64,000 nt of DNA from Crocodylus rhombifer (lineage: Eukaryota > Chordata > Crocodylia > Crocodylidae): contig JAVSML010025154.1 in assembly GCA_038503035.1 (NCBI GenBank), positions 248,001 through 312,000 of the forward strand, given 5' to 3'. The notes beneath the pieces were generated by a model. It worked only from the letters and a program-made list of their open reading frames with translations, was not told the origin of the DNA and searched no databases. This document shows positions 1 through 11,929 of this stretch, in pieces (position 1 is the stretch's first letter; each line of letters begins with the position of its first letter). The position numbers were made by a program, and so were the translations under genes.

Positions 1-271
1 CACTGTGACCTGGTACCACCTTATCTCATGTTATGGAACAGTGTGGTATATGCCTACAATTTCCCAGCCTATGTGTCTGTTCCTGTCTGCCTTGAAGGGT
101 GGGAAACTGTGTAAAAACCAGGCTTTTAGAATCAATTAACTCTTGCTGTTGCCTTGGGCCATTGCTCTAACTCATACTTTATAGGCCAATTCCAAAAAGG
201 AAAGCTCTAAACTCCCTTTTCTAGCCATCATGCCCCTCTCAGGGAAAACGGTCCGTACCAGAGAGGCATAT

Positions 272-598
272 AGGGGTGACACATAGTGGGTGCATGGGGG
301 TGCATGTGCACCCCCTGAGAGTGCCAGAGCACACCCTGTCAGGCTGCACTCCCTGTGTACCCGGTGGGCAGGGGGGCAGGCGGGAACACCGGTGCCCCCC
401 CGAGAATGCCAGCTGGGGAGCAGGGCCGCCAGTAAAAGTTCCGGAAGTGGCTTTGCTGCTTTTATGGTGAGTGAGATTGGTGCCCTGCGGCCAGCAAGAT
501 TGGCTGCGGGGGGACCCCCCCCCCACCTTCCTGGTTGCTGACTGGTGTTAGGGGGGCACATGCCCCACCTGACTCAAGAGGCACCAGACACCTATGGG
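272..598. repeat. GC-rich insertion flanked by GGCATAT
   Basis: A GC-rich block with runs of G and C lies between two copies of GGCATAT (265-271 and 599-605), which could be a target duplication. The ends, AGGGGTGACAC and reversed CCCATAGGTGTC, are weakly inverted. It has no coding potential beyond chance frames. The preceding 264 bp show nothing recognisable. Confidence 0.4.
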
Positions 599-697
599 GG
601 CATATTTTGAAATGGGGAAAGGCAAGGATTCCTCATTGTGAAGTTTTCATTTCAAAATGACTAAGCAATGATGATATCTTCCATTTTTCAGGGATAT

Positions 698-832
698 TGA
701 TTGTAGCCATGTTGGTCCAAAGGCGTAGGCGGACAAAACTCATGGGTAGAGGCAATATCTTTTATTAGACAAACTAAATAGTTGCAAAAAACAACTTCTT
801 CAGGCAATGGAGAATTCAAAGATTATAAATTT
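698..832 (+). repeat. Dispersed repeat with TGTAGCCATGTTGGTCC ... ATCTTTTATTAGA
   Basis: Contains TTGTAGCCATGTTGGTCC and CAATATCTTTTATTAGACAA, pieces of a repeat widespread in turtle and crocodilian DNA (recalled, family name not certain). It lies just before the truncated CR1. Confidence 0.6.
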
Positions 833-1379
833 TCTCCCAGGTAGAAAAGAAACTTCATTTTGCACATCTTTCTACTTCATCTATCTTCAAGAAAGGGAGG
901 AAAGTGGATCCGGCTAACTATAAGCCCATCAGCCTGACTTCTATCCCAGGGAAGATCTTAGAAAAGTTTATTAAGGAGGCCATCCTTGATGGACTGGCCC
1001 AGGCTAACATCCTAAGGGATAGACATCATGGGTTTGTTGCGGGTAGGTCTTGTTTGAGCAATCTCATTTCCTTCTATGACCAGGTGACCTATCACCTAGA
1101 CAAGGGAGAAGAGATTGATGTCATATATCTTGACTTCAAAAAAGCCTTCGAACTAGTATCTCATGATCACCTGTTGGCAAAACTGGCCAATTGTGGCTTT
1201 GGATCCACCACGATCCAATGGCTGGAAAATTGGCTCCGTGGTCAGACCCAGAGGGTAGTAATTGATGGAAGCCACTCATCATGGCATCCTGTGACCAGTG
1301 GGGTCCCCCAGGACCCTGTCCTTGGATCCATATTGTTCAACATCTTCATTAATGATGTGGACATTGGAGTCAGGTGCGG

Positions 1380-1900
1380 ACTGGCCAAGTTCGCCGATGA
1401 CACCAAACTTTGGGGCAAAGCATCCACACCAGAAGACAGGAAGGTGATCCAGGCTGACCTGGACAGGCTCAGCAAATGGGCGGATGAGAACCTAATGGTG
1501 TTTAACACTGAAAAATGCAAGGTTCTCCACCTTGGGAGGAAAAACCTGCAGCATCCTTATAGGCTCGGCAGTGCTACACTGGCTAGCACNNNNNNNNNNN
1601 NNNNNNNNNNNNNNNNNNNNNNNNNNNNNNNNNNNNNNNNNNNNNNNNNNNNNNNNNNNNNNNNNNNNNNNNNNNNNNNNNNNNNNNNNCACTGGCCAAG
1701 TTCGCCGATGACACCAAACTTTGGGGCAAAGCATCCACACCAGAAGACAGGAAGGTGATCCAGGCTGACCTGGACAGGCTCAGCAAATGGGCGGATGAGA
1801 ACCTAATGGTGTTTAACACTGAAAAATGCAAGGTTCTCCACCTTGGGAGGAAAAACCTGCAGCATCCTTATAGGCTCGGCAGTGCTACACTGGCTAGCAC
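1380..1900. repeat. Identical 210-bp direct repeat flanking the gap
   Basis: 1380-1589 and 1691-1900 are identical as far as I can compare by eye. Both begin ACTGGCCAAGTTCGCCGATG and end GGCTAGCAC. The second copy continues smoothly into the rest of the CR1 while the first runs into N. This is the pattern left by two contigs whose overlapping ends were not merged. Confidence 0.9.
1590..1689. other. Assembly gap, 100 N
   Basis: Exactly 100 N, the conventional size for a gap of unknown length. It sits between two identical 210-bp copies of the same CR1 sequence. Confidence 0.99.
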
Positions 1901-2566
1901 TACAGAAGAAAGAGACTTGGGGGTCATCACTGACCACAAGATGAATATGAGCCTGCAATGCGATGCTGCGGCTAGTAAAGCGACCAAAACGCTGGCTTGC
2001 ATCCATAGATGCTTCTCGAGCAAATCCTGGGACGTCATTCTCCCCTTGTACTCGGCTTTGGTGAGGCTGCAGCTGGAGTACTCCATCCAGTTTTGGGCTC
2101 CACAATTCAAAAAGGATGTGGAGAAGCTTGAGAGAGTCCAGAGGAGAGCCACGCGCATGATCAGAGGTCAGGAAAACAGACCTTATGATGACAGGCTGAG
2201 AGCCATGGGACTCTTCAGCCTGGAAAAGTGCAGGCTCAGGGGCGATCTGGTGGCCACCTGTAAGTTTATCTGGGGCAATATTTGTGCACCAGAGCGCCCC
2301 AAGGAATGATGAGGTCGAACAGTCATAAACTACTGCAAGACCGTTTCAGGCTGGACATAAGGAAGAATTTCTTTACTGTCCAAGCCCCCAAGGTCTGGAA
2401 CAGCCTGCCATCGGAGGTGGTTCAAGCACCTACACTGAACACCTTCAAGAGCAAATTGGATGCTTATCTCGATGGGATCCTATGACCCCAGCTGACTTCC
2501 TGCCCTTTGGGCTGGGGACTGGACTCGTTGATCTTCCGAGGTCCCTTCCAGCCCTAATGTCTATGA

Positions 2567-4707
2567 AATCTTTGCTAATGGGTTTATCTGAAATAATACC
2601 ATCTCTCCTTGTTTTATGTTCACTGCTCAGGTGTTGATGGAGATCTCTGTGTTATCTTCAGTGTGTTTTTTCAATGCTTGGTGACTCTGACAAAACATCA
2701 CTGCATCTGTGGCTCTTCTCTGGCATTATTCTAAGTATCACACTCACCACTTCAGCATTCACAGCTCCACTCAGGCTGTCTTGGCTAAAGTGTGATTATG
2801 ACCAAAGTTGCTTGTGGGATTCCCCAACCAATTTTTTATTGCTAATTAGCATTCTGGGTATAGTCTGAAAGCCTCTTATTAAATTGTTGACTTGGAGGTT
2901 TGGAATGTATGAATTAGTATGAGATTATGCGACTGTCTAGCAATTAGCTGACTCGCTTCCTGGCTAAAGGAGAGTAGGTGAACTTTGGCTTGAATATCAG
3001 CTATGGTTTCCATTAAGTTTGTGGGTCTTGGGGAGAAATTTGAAGACAGGAAAATACAGACTTTTGGTGAACAATGTGAGGGGGCTGGAAAACAACATGG
3101 TTTTATCCTTCCTGGTTCTTACACAGAAGGGCATCTGCTCAGAGTGAAAATGAAAATAAGCATTGATACAGTAAACCTGACTTAGAAGTAGAAAGATAGA
3201 GTCTTTCTGAAAAATAATTAGAAAAGTAGCAATTTTCTTTTTTCAGTTTTCTGTCTTTTGTCCTTTCAGAACCCAAGTGACTTGTCTTGAAAGCACTTTT
3301 TTAAAACAATCCCATTAACTTCAGTGGGACTGCTTGTACACTTAAAGTTAAGCATGGGGTTATGTGGCCTGGTATAATGACCTCTGGCTTCATGGATTGT
3401 CATTTGTAAATGTGGGTCATATTTTCCTGCCTCCTAAGCATGGTTATAATTAATTATGCTGAGATTCATTGATGAAAGGTGCTAAGTGGCTTTCAAGATT
3501 TATTAAAATACGTGAAAGGGGAGGGGGAGGGGAGGGGAATATGCCAGAAAAAACTGAGGCAGAGTTCATTACAAACACTTGACTTGTCCAAAGCTGCCCC
3601 CTTTTGGATTTTTTAATCACTGCACTGGGGTCATACATATTTTCAATCCTCTACTTCCTCGATAATAATAGGTTTTTAAACCTGGGTCTTGGGCTTTAGG
3701 CAATTTTGAAAAATATTAAGGAACTTTATAGCAAATAAATTCTTTGGCACTCACCCTGGTCCATGAGTCTGCTGGTTCCAGTGAGACATCCATGAGAAAT
3801 CTTAGTAAACTGGTGGCCAGCCATGTGTAGCTATCAGGCAGAGAACAGCAAACTTTTTAATCGGTGTATGCCGAAAGGCACATGGGCTGGGATTTCCAAA
3901 AGAGCCTGTGGAATAAAGGTGCTCAGATCTCACTGATTTCTTTGCAGCCTTTGGATACCTAATGTTATTAGGCCCATCTGCTGTTGGCAATAGGGATAGC
4001 AATGGCTCAGGATCACCCCAGCTTGATCTTAGTTTGGTAATAGTCTTTTGGCCTCATGGCATAGCCTTTTGGCCTCACGAGGAAGTCTTTAACCACTCAG
4101 TTTCCTAAGTGGCATCCCTCAGCTGGACATACTGGTATCTGCTTAGCCTGCTACTGTGGTTCCTGCAAAGAATGGCTATGAAGAGTCCATCCATGCTAAA
4201 GAAAAGATTCACTGTCCTGGGAAGAACAAACACACACACAGACAGCCACATGATAATGCTTACAACAATCTAAATATAAGATGTCAGAGAAGCTAACACC
4301 TCTGGAAGCTACCTGGGAAGCTTCCAGCGCAGTGGGAGGGCTGGGACCAACAAATAACTGTTTGTCTGCCCTAGCGTCCCCAGCCAGTTCAAGACTCCAG
4401 TGTACTATGGGAGTCAGGACTGACAAACAGCTGTTTGTTGATCCCAGCCCCACTACACCAGACCCAGTGACGACCATTCCTTTTATCTCTGTGGCGCAGT
4501 CAGGCACTCGCTCACCATGTATTACTTACCATGATCTAGAGATACTCCTTGCCACTGTGGTGGTGTTCACTTTCAGGTGAGGATCATTTCAAGATCATAT
4601 CATGGTAATACATTCAGACACATACTAACTTGAATATGTCACTACACTATTTGATAAGCCCTGTATCAGGGACTCTTACAGGCTTTTTTTTTTCTTTTTT
4701 AAAGAAA
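2567..4707. other. Intergenic, nothing recognised
   Basis: AT-rich sequence with short chance ORFs only. No domain, splice-consistent exon or repeat recognised apart from the G-rich motif at 3518. Confidence 0.6.
3518..3537 (+). other. Potential G-quadruplex motif
   Basis: Four G runs of 4, 5, 4 and 4 separated by single A bases. This fits the G3+N1-7 pattern with very short loops. No gene is nearby. Confidence 0.6.
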
Positions 4708-4748
4708 CAGTGTCATGTAATTGAGACCCCAACGCTTCGATAAGTGAC
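4708..4748 (+). repeat. Unclassified repeat, copy A
   Basis: 41 bp match 8305-8345 in inverted orientation at 35 positions (CGATAAGTGAC end identical). Both copies are preceded, in this orientation, by a T-rich run and AA(A/G). Confidence 0.65.
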
Positions 4749-4950
4749 AATTTTCCAAGAATGGTTGTCCTACTGACTGTTTACTTGCATTGGAACTGTA
4801 ACAATGGCTTCTTATGCATTGGATCCAAGCAAGAACTGTCAGAAAAGGTTTGGATCTTGGATTCAAACCCAAGATTGTTCTGAAATTGTGAGGAGGGCTG
4901 AATTTGCAGTTCCACCTGTACACAGACAACAGAAATGACCAACTGATCAA

Positions 4951-5174
4951 CTGTAATCCTGGTCTTAACCAACCCCTCCCCCACACAATGTTTGGTTAAA
5001 AAAAAGTAGCTCCAAATCCACATTTTTCCATGATTAAAATGAAATACCACTCTATGTATACCTATATATTAGTGGTGTTTCATTTAAATGACAGAAAAAT
5101 ATGGATTTGGGGTTACTTTTTTTTGTAACAGGAAATTGGGGACTTTTTTAAATTGGAGAAAACCAGGATCCCTG
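4951..5174. mobile_element. Diverged second copy of the palindromic hAT-type MITE
   Basis: The right arm is clear: ATATGGATTTGGGGTTACTT, AAATTGGGGACTTTTTTAAA, ending AACCAGGATCCCTG at 5174. The left arm, with CAAATCCACATTTTTCCATG, is complementary to it. The left terminus is decayed and no target duplication is evident. Confidence 0.7.
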
Positions 5175-7044
5175 CCGATCAGTGACCCATAGTCTGTAAC
5201 ATTCAGTAACTTTCTATCAGTTGGTGGATACAGAGCCAGAGGCTAGGAGGTTGTAGCAGAGGTGAAGCAGAAACCTTTTCCCATCTTTAATAGCTTCAGT
5301 CTTGAGGAAATCTTGTGTTAAAACCTAACCTTCATTATTATTTTTGTTTTAATAAGGAAAAATAGAAAAGACAGAAGCCCATCCTACAGGTGCTCAGCAT
5401 TGAAGCTACGTTTTCTAAGGTTCTCAGCTCCTATTTTAATGCATCTGGGCAGGTTGGCAAAAGTGCACAGCACTCCAGGTACTTTTGTGACTTTGATGTT
5501 AGGAAGGCACTTAAGTTCTTTTGAAGATCCAACCAATCCTATCCCAGCTTGATTCTTCCTCACAAGTCACCTTGAACGTTATTTCTGTCTTTTCTTCTCT
5601 TTCACCAAAGTGTGTAACTGTTGGTTCCTGTTTGGGCATTGAATCCACCTCTGTGCTGGCAAAAAGATGAGATCAGTTGAGGGATGCCCTTGCAAACACC
5701 CTTTTCCCCCTTACTGGAACTAGACAGAGAAGAGCAGAGTTCTAAGTGATTAGGTGATTTGCAAGGCAAATATAAAACCAAGATAGCAAGCTTACAAGAG
5801 AAGCAAATCAGATGGCAACAGTACTCTACACGATTATCCAAAAGGTGGCAGCGTTTGCTAGCAGGAATCTGTTGTTCTCTTGCAGGCAGATTTTTCTTTA
5901 AGACTGGTTCACTTGCGGGTTGGGTTTTTTTGGGTTTTTTTTTTTTTTTTTTGTCATAACCTTTATCTTTCAAAGAAGACCAGCAGCAGCCTGTGTGTTT
6001 GGCAAATATTTGTGTAGTACTGTAAATGCATACAGATTTTAAATGACCTTTGAGTCAGACTGGAGCAGATTCCCACACACAAAGGAATTGGTTTTAGTTA
6101 CTGTTTTCTTGTATTTGTTTTAAACCTAACTTGTATAAACAGAAAATACTAGAACTTGTGCCCTAAATGTTTCACCTCTGCAACTGTGTATTATAACCTC
6201 ATGATACCTTCAAAGACGGCTACAAGGCCCTGATTCCGCACTCCTCTTACCCACAGAATTCTTGTTAACTTTCAGCCTTTACATTCAGTGGGTTGTAAGG
6301 GCTCTACACAAGTCAAGGACAATCTCTGTCTTGGTGCTGAGTCCGTGGCACCCTCTTCTTACCAATGTGGTACCCATGAAGATGTGCTTCATATGCTCCT
6401 TAAAGGAGGGTTCAGCTCCACAGACTTTCCAGTTTGCATTACTTTTCCTGCCTGGGACTTGATTCTGCAAGACACCAAGCAAGTCCTGGAGGCATTACGG
6501 GTGGGATTTGGCACCTAAATTGGGACATGGGTAGAATTAGGCATCAAGCTCAGGCTTGTGGATTCCACTCCTAGAGCCAGGTGCCTAAAATACAGACATG
6601 GGAAGGGTGAGCATCCCACACTGAGTCCCTTTATGACACTTGTCCTAAGTGTTCAGGAAGAGGTGAGGACAGTCAACCATTCTTTGAGCCCTTTGTGGGA
6701 TAAAGCCCACAATCTGTCTCAGGCTGGTGTGGGAGATGGTGTGTATTTTGTCCCTGTATCTTCACCTGGCACTGGTCTAGCATTCTCATTCAGTTCCAAT
6801 TGTGCTGAAGAGGCAAGAAATTCTCTCTTCTGATTGGGGAGAGGAGATGTACCTGTGCTAGGTCTCTTCCTCATACACCTTTCTAAGGTACAAACTGATT
6901 CTTCTTTATCCTGTATAAAGGTTTTAATAGCTTGGAGCTGGGGTCAGCTAGTTTACAAGGAGCACCCCCCTGAAAACAGAGCTAGGTGTTTGCTCAACTA
7001 AACTGCATAGGAAACTGAGACGTGTACTAGTGTAAAAATATACT
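5175..7044. other. Intergenic, nothing recognised
   Basis: Only short frames without recognisable protein similarity, and a T-rich run at 5927-5953. Confidence 0.6.
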
Positions 7045-7174
7045 GGGCCTGATTCTCATTTCCACTGTGCTGGTAGTGTACAAGAGGCCTGTGTTGGTTG
7101 TTAGCACTCACTGTCAGCCTCTTTTATATTGTCCGGATGGCATAAAAGAACTTTAGTGAATGAGAATTCGAGCC
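7045..7174. repeat. Small palindromic element
   Basis: Ends GGGCCTGATTCTCATT and, reversed, GGCTCGAATTCTCATT form a terminal inverted repeat around 100 bp of sequence. Such CTGATTCTCATTT palindromes are common in reptile DNA. Coding capacity is none. Confidence 0.5.
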
Positions 7175-8304
7175 AGTGTGTTGCTGATAGAAAGGGCTTT
7201 TAACAGAGCAGAAGAGCTTACAGTGTTGTTTCTCTTTTGCAGTGGCCTTTTTCCCACCCAAATGTCAATGGCATAATAAATCTGTATGTTTGTTTGATTC
7301 CCCAAACCAGATGTCTTAAAAACAGACTTTCTATGTTTTGGCTCGTCAAAAAAAGTAATTAGTGTCTGTCAGACTTCCAGGTTTTTGTTTTTCCTTTTTA
7401 TTTAAATGAATCACTAAAGTACAGTTTGAATCTAACACTGATGATATCACTGCTGATTTTTTTTAAGTTACTTTGGCGTGACACACTCTGCTCAGTACCA
7501 AAATGATCTACTTTGGGGAGACTTCACATTAGAGGTCGGCCCACAGGGAAGCCATCAACCCAAGGACTGATTGCAGATATGTTCTGTTGTTAAATAATCC
7601 ATTAAAATAACAAATATATATTCCATACACTTACTTATCACTAGGTTGATTACATTACTCAGCTAGCATCATTATCAAAGTCTTTTAGTGCAATCCTGGC
7701 TTCTGAATGGTTTTCTCATTTAAAAGACAAGGGTATAAACACAAAAATGGAAACATGAAATTTGATAAATGATCTAAAATGCTTGTGAAATGATGCAGCT
7801 CTCACTTGACTTCTCCTCCGTCTTCCCATTCCCTCCCCAAGTCTTTGGCTTAGGATATTGTGGCTTCTCATGACAGCGTTGATCCTGGGAAGAGGCAGAT
7901 ATCCCAGCTCTTGCTTAAGGTTTTTCCTAAGTATCTGATAGGGAAAATTGATCTCTTCTATTAGAAACCTTTGTTAACACTGAGAAAAGTTAAAAAGAAT
8001 CAAACATTTTGGAGCGTTTGCATTTTGCTCATGACTTTCCTTGGACCAGTAAAAATAGTTTTACCTTCTTTGGTAGAAGCACAGTGTTTGGATTGTAAAC
8101 TCTGACAGGTGATATTTAAATGCAGACGGATTTGTTTTCACTGGCATTTTTGACAGCCATGACAATATTTATATCCTTATTTTTAATCTTCCTTTTTTCA
8201 ACTAAATGTAATTATTTCTATTAGTCATCATCTGGGAGCCCTAGTCATGGACTACAGACCAGTTGTCTTTGCTGTACAAACATGGAACAAAAAAAAAAAA
8301 ATCA

Positions 8305-8345
8305 GTCACTTATCGAGGGATTGAGGTCTCAGTTACGTGACACTG
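8305..8345 (-). repeat. Unclassified repeat, copy B
   Basis: Inverted counterpart of 4708-4748. It reads GTCACTTATCGAGGGATTGA on the plus strand, next to an A13 run at 8289-8301. Confidence 0.65.
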
Positions 8346-8904
8346 TCTCTCACTTAAAAAAAGACCTGGACCTGTAAACATCAGAACCATGTGGTACAGA
8401 AGAAATTAGTCACAAAAGGCAAAATTTTCCGTTTGGAAATATGTTACCAATAGACAAGCAAAGCAAGGCAAGCTATGGAATGTTACATGCTTTACAAACA
8501 CACAAGTTTTGAAACAGACCCAGAGTCTTATTTTCTTTGGTTTCTGTTGCAAAGCTGTTGAAACAAAACTTCTCTAATGACACATAAATTATATTAAATA
8601 TAATTATATGCTACTCTTGAAGATTCAAAGACAGACCTCTCATTAGCCATACAAATATCTGGGTTTGTTCATTGCAGGTTTCTCCTGCATTGGGAAACAA
8701 GTAATTTAGTTTAAGAAATGGGTGGGAGGAAATGAGTTTCTCATTTGCAATAATGTAATTGCCAATTACAAGTTCATGAGGGGTCTGATCCAAAACCCAT
8801 AGAAATCAATGGGAATCTTTCCACTGACTTAAGTGAGCTTTGGATTAGTTCCAAAGACAGTTGCTGCTGCACAGGGTTTGGGTCCCCTACAAACATCTAG
8901 CTAT

Positions 8905-8930
8905 ATAATAATAATAATAATAATAATAAT
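8905..8930. repeat. (AAT)n microsatellite
   Basis: About eight uninterrupted ATA/AAT units. Confidence 0.95.
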
Positions 8931-10659
8931 GAAATCTTCCTTTCCTCCTTGGTATACATGTGGAAAATCATACCTTCTGCTTTCTGCTAATTTTGTGGCA
9001 ATGACCGCACTGCCTTCATCAGAAGTGCATTAATGAAGCAATGAGACATGACAGGTTGTCACAGCAATCTGACACACCTGGAAGATTAATGATACTTGGC
9101 TCATGGCCCCATGCTAGTATCAGCATATGTAACTAACTGCTCAGGTACATCATTATTAGACCTTAATCCATTCTGGCCTGTCTTCTTGCAGTTCATGGCT
9201 ACAATTAAAGATACAGTCCTTTACTTGTCAGTCCAGGCTCCAGTGTACACTAGATGAGAATAACTGGATAGAGCTTCCTGTGGCAGTGACAAGCCATTAG
9301 CACATTAAAAGGAACATTTCTAAAAAGTAATAGGGTTTCTCTGATCATATCTTCTTTTCTTCAAGGGAAACCTTGGGGGGTTCAAAGCAGGAACAGAAGA
9401 GGAGCAGCTTCCTAATTCATTGCAGCACCCTTCTGATTATACTTGCAGTCCTTGCACAAGACTTGAAGGATGGCTAGGGAAGAAGTAGGTCCAACCATAA
9501 CCCCATCCCTCTAGCAGAGGTGACAGTGCAAAGAGAAGCATATACTGTGGTCTCCTAGCCCCTTCAGGCTTGGGAGATGCTCCACACTCTGAGCGCTGAG
9601 TAAATGTGCTCTTTCAGATAATAATCTGCTGATGGAAACTGAGGCACATCTGAACTAAACAAAACCACAGGTGCCTGAAAGCAAGCTGCATGTGTGGTTT
9701 CTTTAGGTGATGCCTCAATCCTTTCAGAATCCTTGTACGGAAGCAGAAGCGAGAAAACTGAAGTGCTAGGCTTTTTCCCACAACCTTACTCCTAACTCTG
9801 TTCTGCATTGATCTGAAAGGAAACTCCCAGGTCGTGTGTGGCTGTGAATAAATCGAGTGTTACTCATGAATGAAGAGCTGATGGCTGTTCCATTACTGCA
9901 AGTCACTGTGAAGGTCACCAGTGGCTGAACAACATCTTACACTAAAGGGCCTGAAGAGCTGGGTTTTACTCTTCTGAATTAACAACGTCCCCAGTGAGTT
10001 TTGCTTGACAGAGTAGTGCAAGGCCTTGGCTTTAAATGTGTATGAAATCCTTGTTTGTGTTTACAGGGTTAGAATTTCTATGACAGCTAACTATGTATGT
10101 TAAGTAACTACTTTGGTGCAAAAATATCCAGCTGCTTAAGCTGAGTGGTCTTTCTAATTGAGCTAGAGTAGAACTGAACCAGTGTTTGAGGGAATGGGAT
10201 ACAGTAGTCTGCTAATACAGGTAGTTGTGTAGTGAGCATGACGTTTCATTTTTACTTTCACTTATGCTGTAGGAACACAAAACCTCTTGCACTGTTATCA
10301 TAGTGACCAGATCATTCATACTGAATGCCCTGCCAGCAGAAGCACTCCATCTCAAGTTTGGTGGTATTACCCGAGACAGAAATAGTCTCTTGAATGGACA
10401 GGTTTGTTTAGGATTTGTAAACTCTCTGCGAGTTTATATATTCTACCTATGAATTTAATCGGTTCAGATCACAGAGCTGGTGTATATGCCACGTAATAAC
10501 TGAAATACAGCAGATCTCTACTGTTGCTTCAGTTCCTTGAAGGTTTAAAATGTCCACATGCAGAATACGTTGCAGCAGTCTAATCTCCAGGTGACAAAGG
10601 TATGACTGGCACAGTGTCCCTGTCCGCAAGAAATGGCTGTAACCTAGCTACGTAGAAGA

Positions 10660-10905
10660 CTATCTGGTCTACTGGGTAGGACATTGCAATGGGAGTCAGG
10701 AAACTTAAATTCTATTCTTGGCTCTGTCATGGACCTTCTGTGTGACCGGAGGCAAGATGCTTTACTTCTGTTTCCTTTCCTGTTTATATAGATTGTGAAC
10801 TTCTCAGCAAGAAATATATGTGTGTGAGGGTGCGCACACACTCTGTGCCTTGCTTAGTGAGGCCCTGATCTCAGTTGGGGTTTCAAGGCACAATTGTGAA
10901 CAGCT
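10660..10905 (+). mobile_element. MIR SINE
   Basis: Core features of MIR are visible in order: GGGAGTCAGGAAACTTAAAT, TCTATTCTTGGCTCTGTCAT, TGTGTGACCGGAGGCAAGAT, GATTGTGAACTTCTCAGCAA and a tail with GTGAGGCCCTGATCTCAGTT. Orientation is plus. MIRs are ancient amniote-wide tRNA-derived SINEs. Confidence 0.85.
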
Positions 10906-11351
10906 TATTTCTTTTCTTCATTTAAAAAAGAAAAGAAAAAATAATTGGAGTTAAGTTTAGTGTGTCCGTAGGACCTTGTAGTAATAATAGCAAGCTGTTA
11001 CATGTCATCCTCTTAAACATCAGGTATATTTTAGCGAGATATGTATCTATTAAGAAGTAGGGACTACTGTCACCACTTTATATTCTAGTAATATTTGAAA
11101 ACCATTCAAGTCCCATAGTGGAACAGTTGGGAGATTGTGAATAAGCAGTGGAAACCCATTCTATGGCTGGTTAATTCAAGATCACTCAATGTGCTCAGCA
11201 TCCCAGATCTATATGCATTCCTCATGTTAAGTTTAATGCAAGGAATAGAAATTTGGGATACTTGCTATCTCAAAGTTACCCTGTTGCATGATTTCCCTCC
11301 CCACCCCCCATTTATAGTTAATTCTTTAAAAGACTAAGGGCATTATTACAC

Positions 11352-11893
11352 AGTCATACAATCATGGAAAATCAGGGTTGGAAGGGACCCCAAGAGGCCA
11401 TCTAGTCCAACCCCCTGCTGAAAGCAGGACCATTCCCACCCAGATCATCCCAGTCAAAGCTTTGTCTAGGCAGGTCTTAAAAACCTCTAAGGATGGAGAT
11501 GCCACATCTTCCCTGGGTAGCCTGTTTCAGTGCTTTACTACCCTCCTCATGAGAGAGTTTTTACTAATATCTAAGCTAAACTTCCCTTGCTGTAACTTGG
11601 GACCATTGCTCCTAGTTCTGTCATCAGCCACCACTGAGAACAGTCTAGCTCCATCCTCTTTGTAACCACCCTTCAGGTAGTTGAAGGCTGCTATTAAATT
11701 CCCTCTGTCTTCTCTTCTCCATATTACATAAACCCAGTTCCCTCAGCCTCTCCACAGAAGTCATGTGCTCCACTCCCCCACCCCAACCATTTTTGTTGCC
11801 CTCAACTAGACACTTTCCAACTTGTCCACATCCTTTCTGTGGGCAAGGGGAGTGCAAAACTGGACACAATATTACAGATGTGGTCTCACCATT
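11352..11893 (-). mobile_element. CR1 LINE 3' fragment (older subfamily)
   Basis: Reading the plus strand gives the reversed 3' end CAGGGTTGGAAGGGACCCCA, followed by the reverse complement of the ORF2 C-terminus and upstream RT tail (to ATTACAGATGTGGTCTCACC). The element is therefore on the minus strand and 5'-truncated. It has a chicken-like CR1 end with ATCATGG tail repeats, and scattered stops. Confidence 0.88.
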
Positions 11894-11929
11894 TTAGGCA
11901 GCTTCTGAATCTCTTAACCCCTGAACTAG

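Larger units (their letters stand above)
904..2485 (+). pseudogene. CR1 reverse transcriptase, partial, broken by assembly gap
   Basis: Frames at 904-1589 and 1755-2309 encode the RT palm (DVIYLDFKKAF, FADDTKLWGKAS) and the C-terminal thumb region (KKDVEKLERVQRRATRMIRGQENRPYDDRLRAMGLFSLEK). A third frame to 2485 carries the terminal KLLQDRFRLDIRKNFFTVQAPKVWNSLP block. SGVPQDPVLGSILFN differs from the consensus [15 protein letters not shown] of the other copy. The frame change before 2282 is real decay. The break at 1590 is an assembly problem. Confidence 0.85.
881..2566 (+). mobile_element. CR1 LINE fragment, 5'-truncated
   Basis: The element starts inside the RT domain (FKKGRKVDPANYKPISLTS) and runs through the 3' UTR to GGTCCCTTCCAGCCCTAATG and the tail TCTATGAAATCT at 2553-2566. 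It is the same subfamily as the 40.7-45.2 kb element. It contains a 100-N gap and an artefactual 210-bp duplication (see those entries). Ordinary 5' truncation explains the start. Confidence 0.93.
7175..10659. other. Intergenic, nothing recognised beyond small repeats
   Basis: Contains repeat copy B (8305-8345) and the AAT microsatellite. Otherwise apparently unique AT-rich DNA with no gene. Confidence 0.6.

Noticed and set aside
172..561. 129-codon frame on the minus strand near the window start
   Set aside because: Composition follows the GC-rich repeat block. No domain, and competing frames on the other strand are equally long.
1380..1900. Genuine tandem duplication within the CR1
   Set aside because: Perfect identity and a 100-N gap between copies fit an assembly overlap better.
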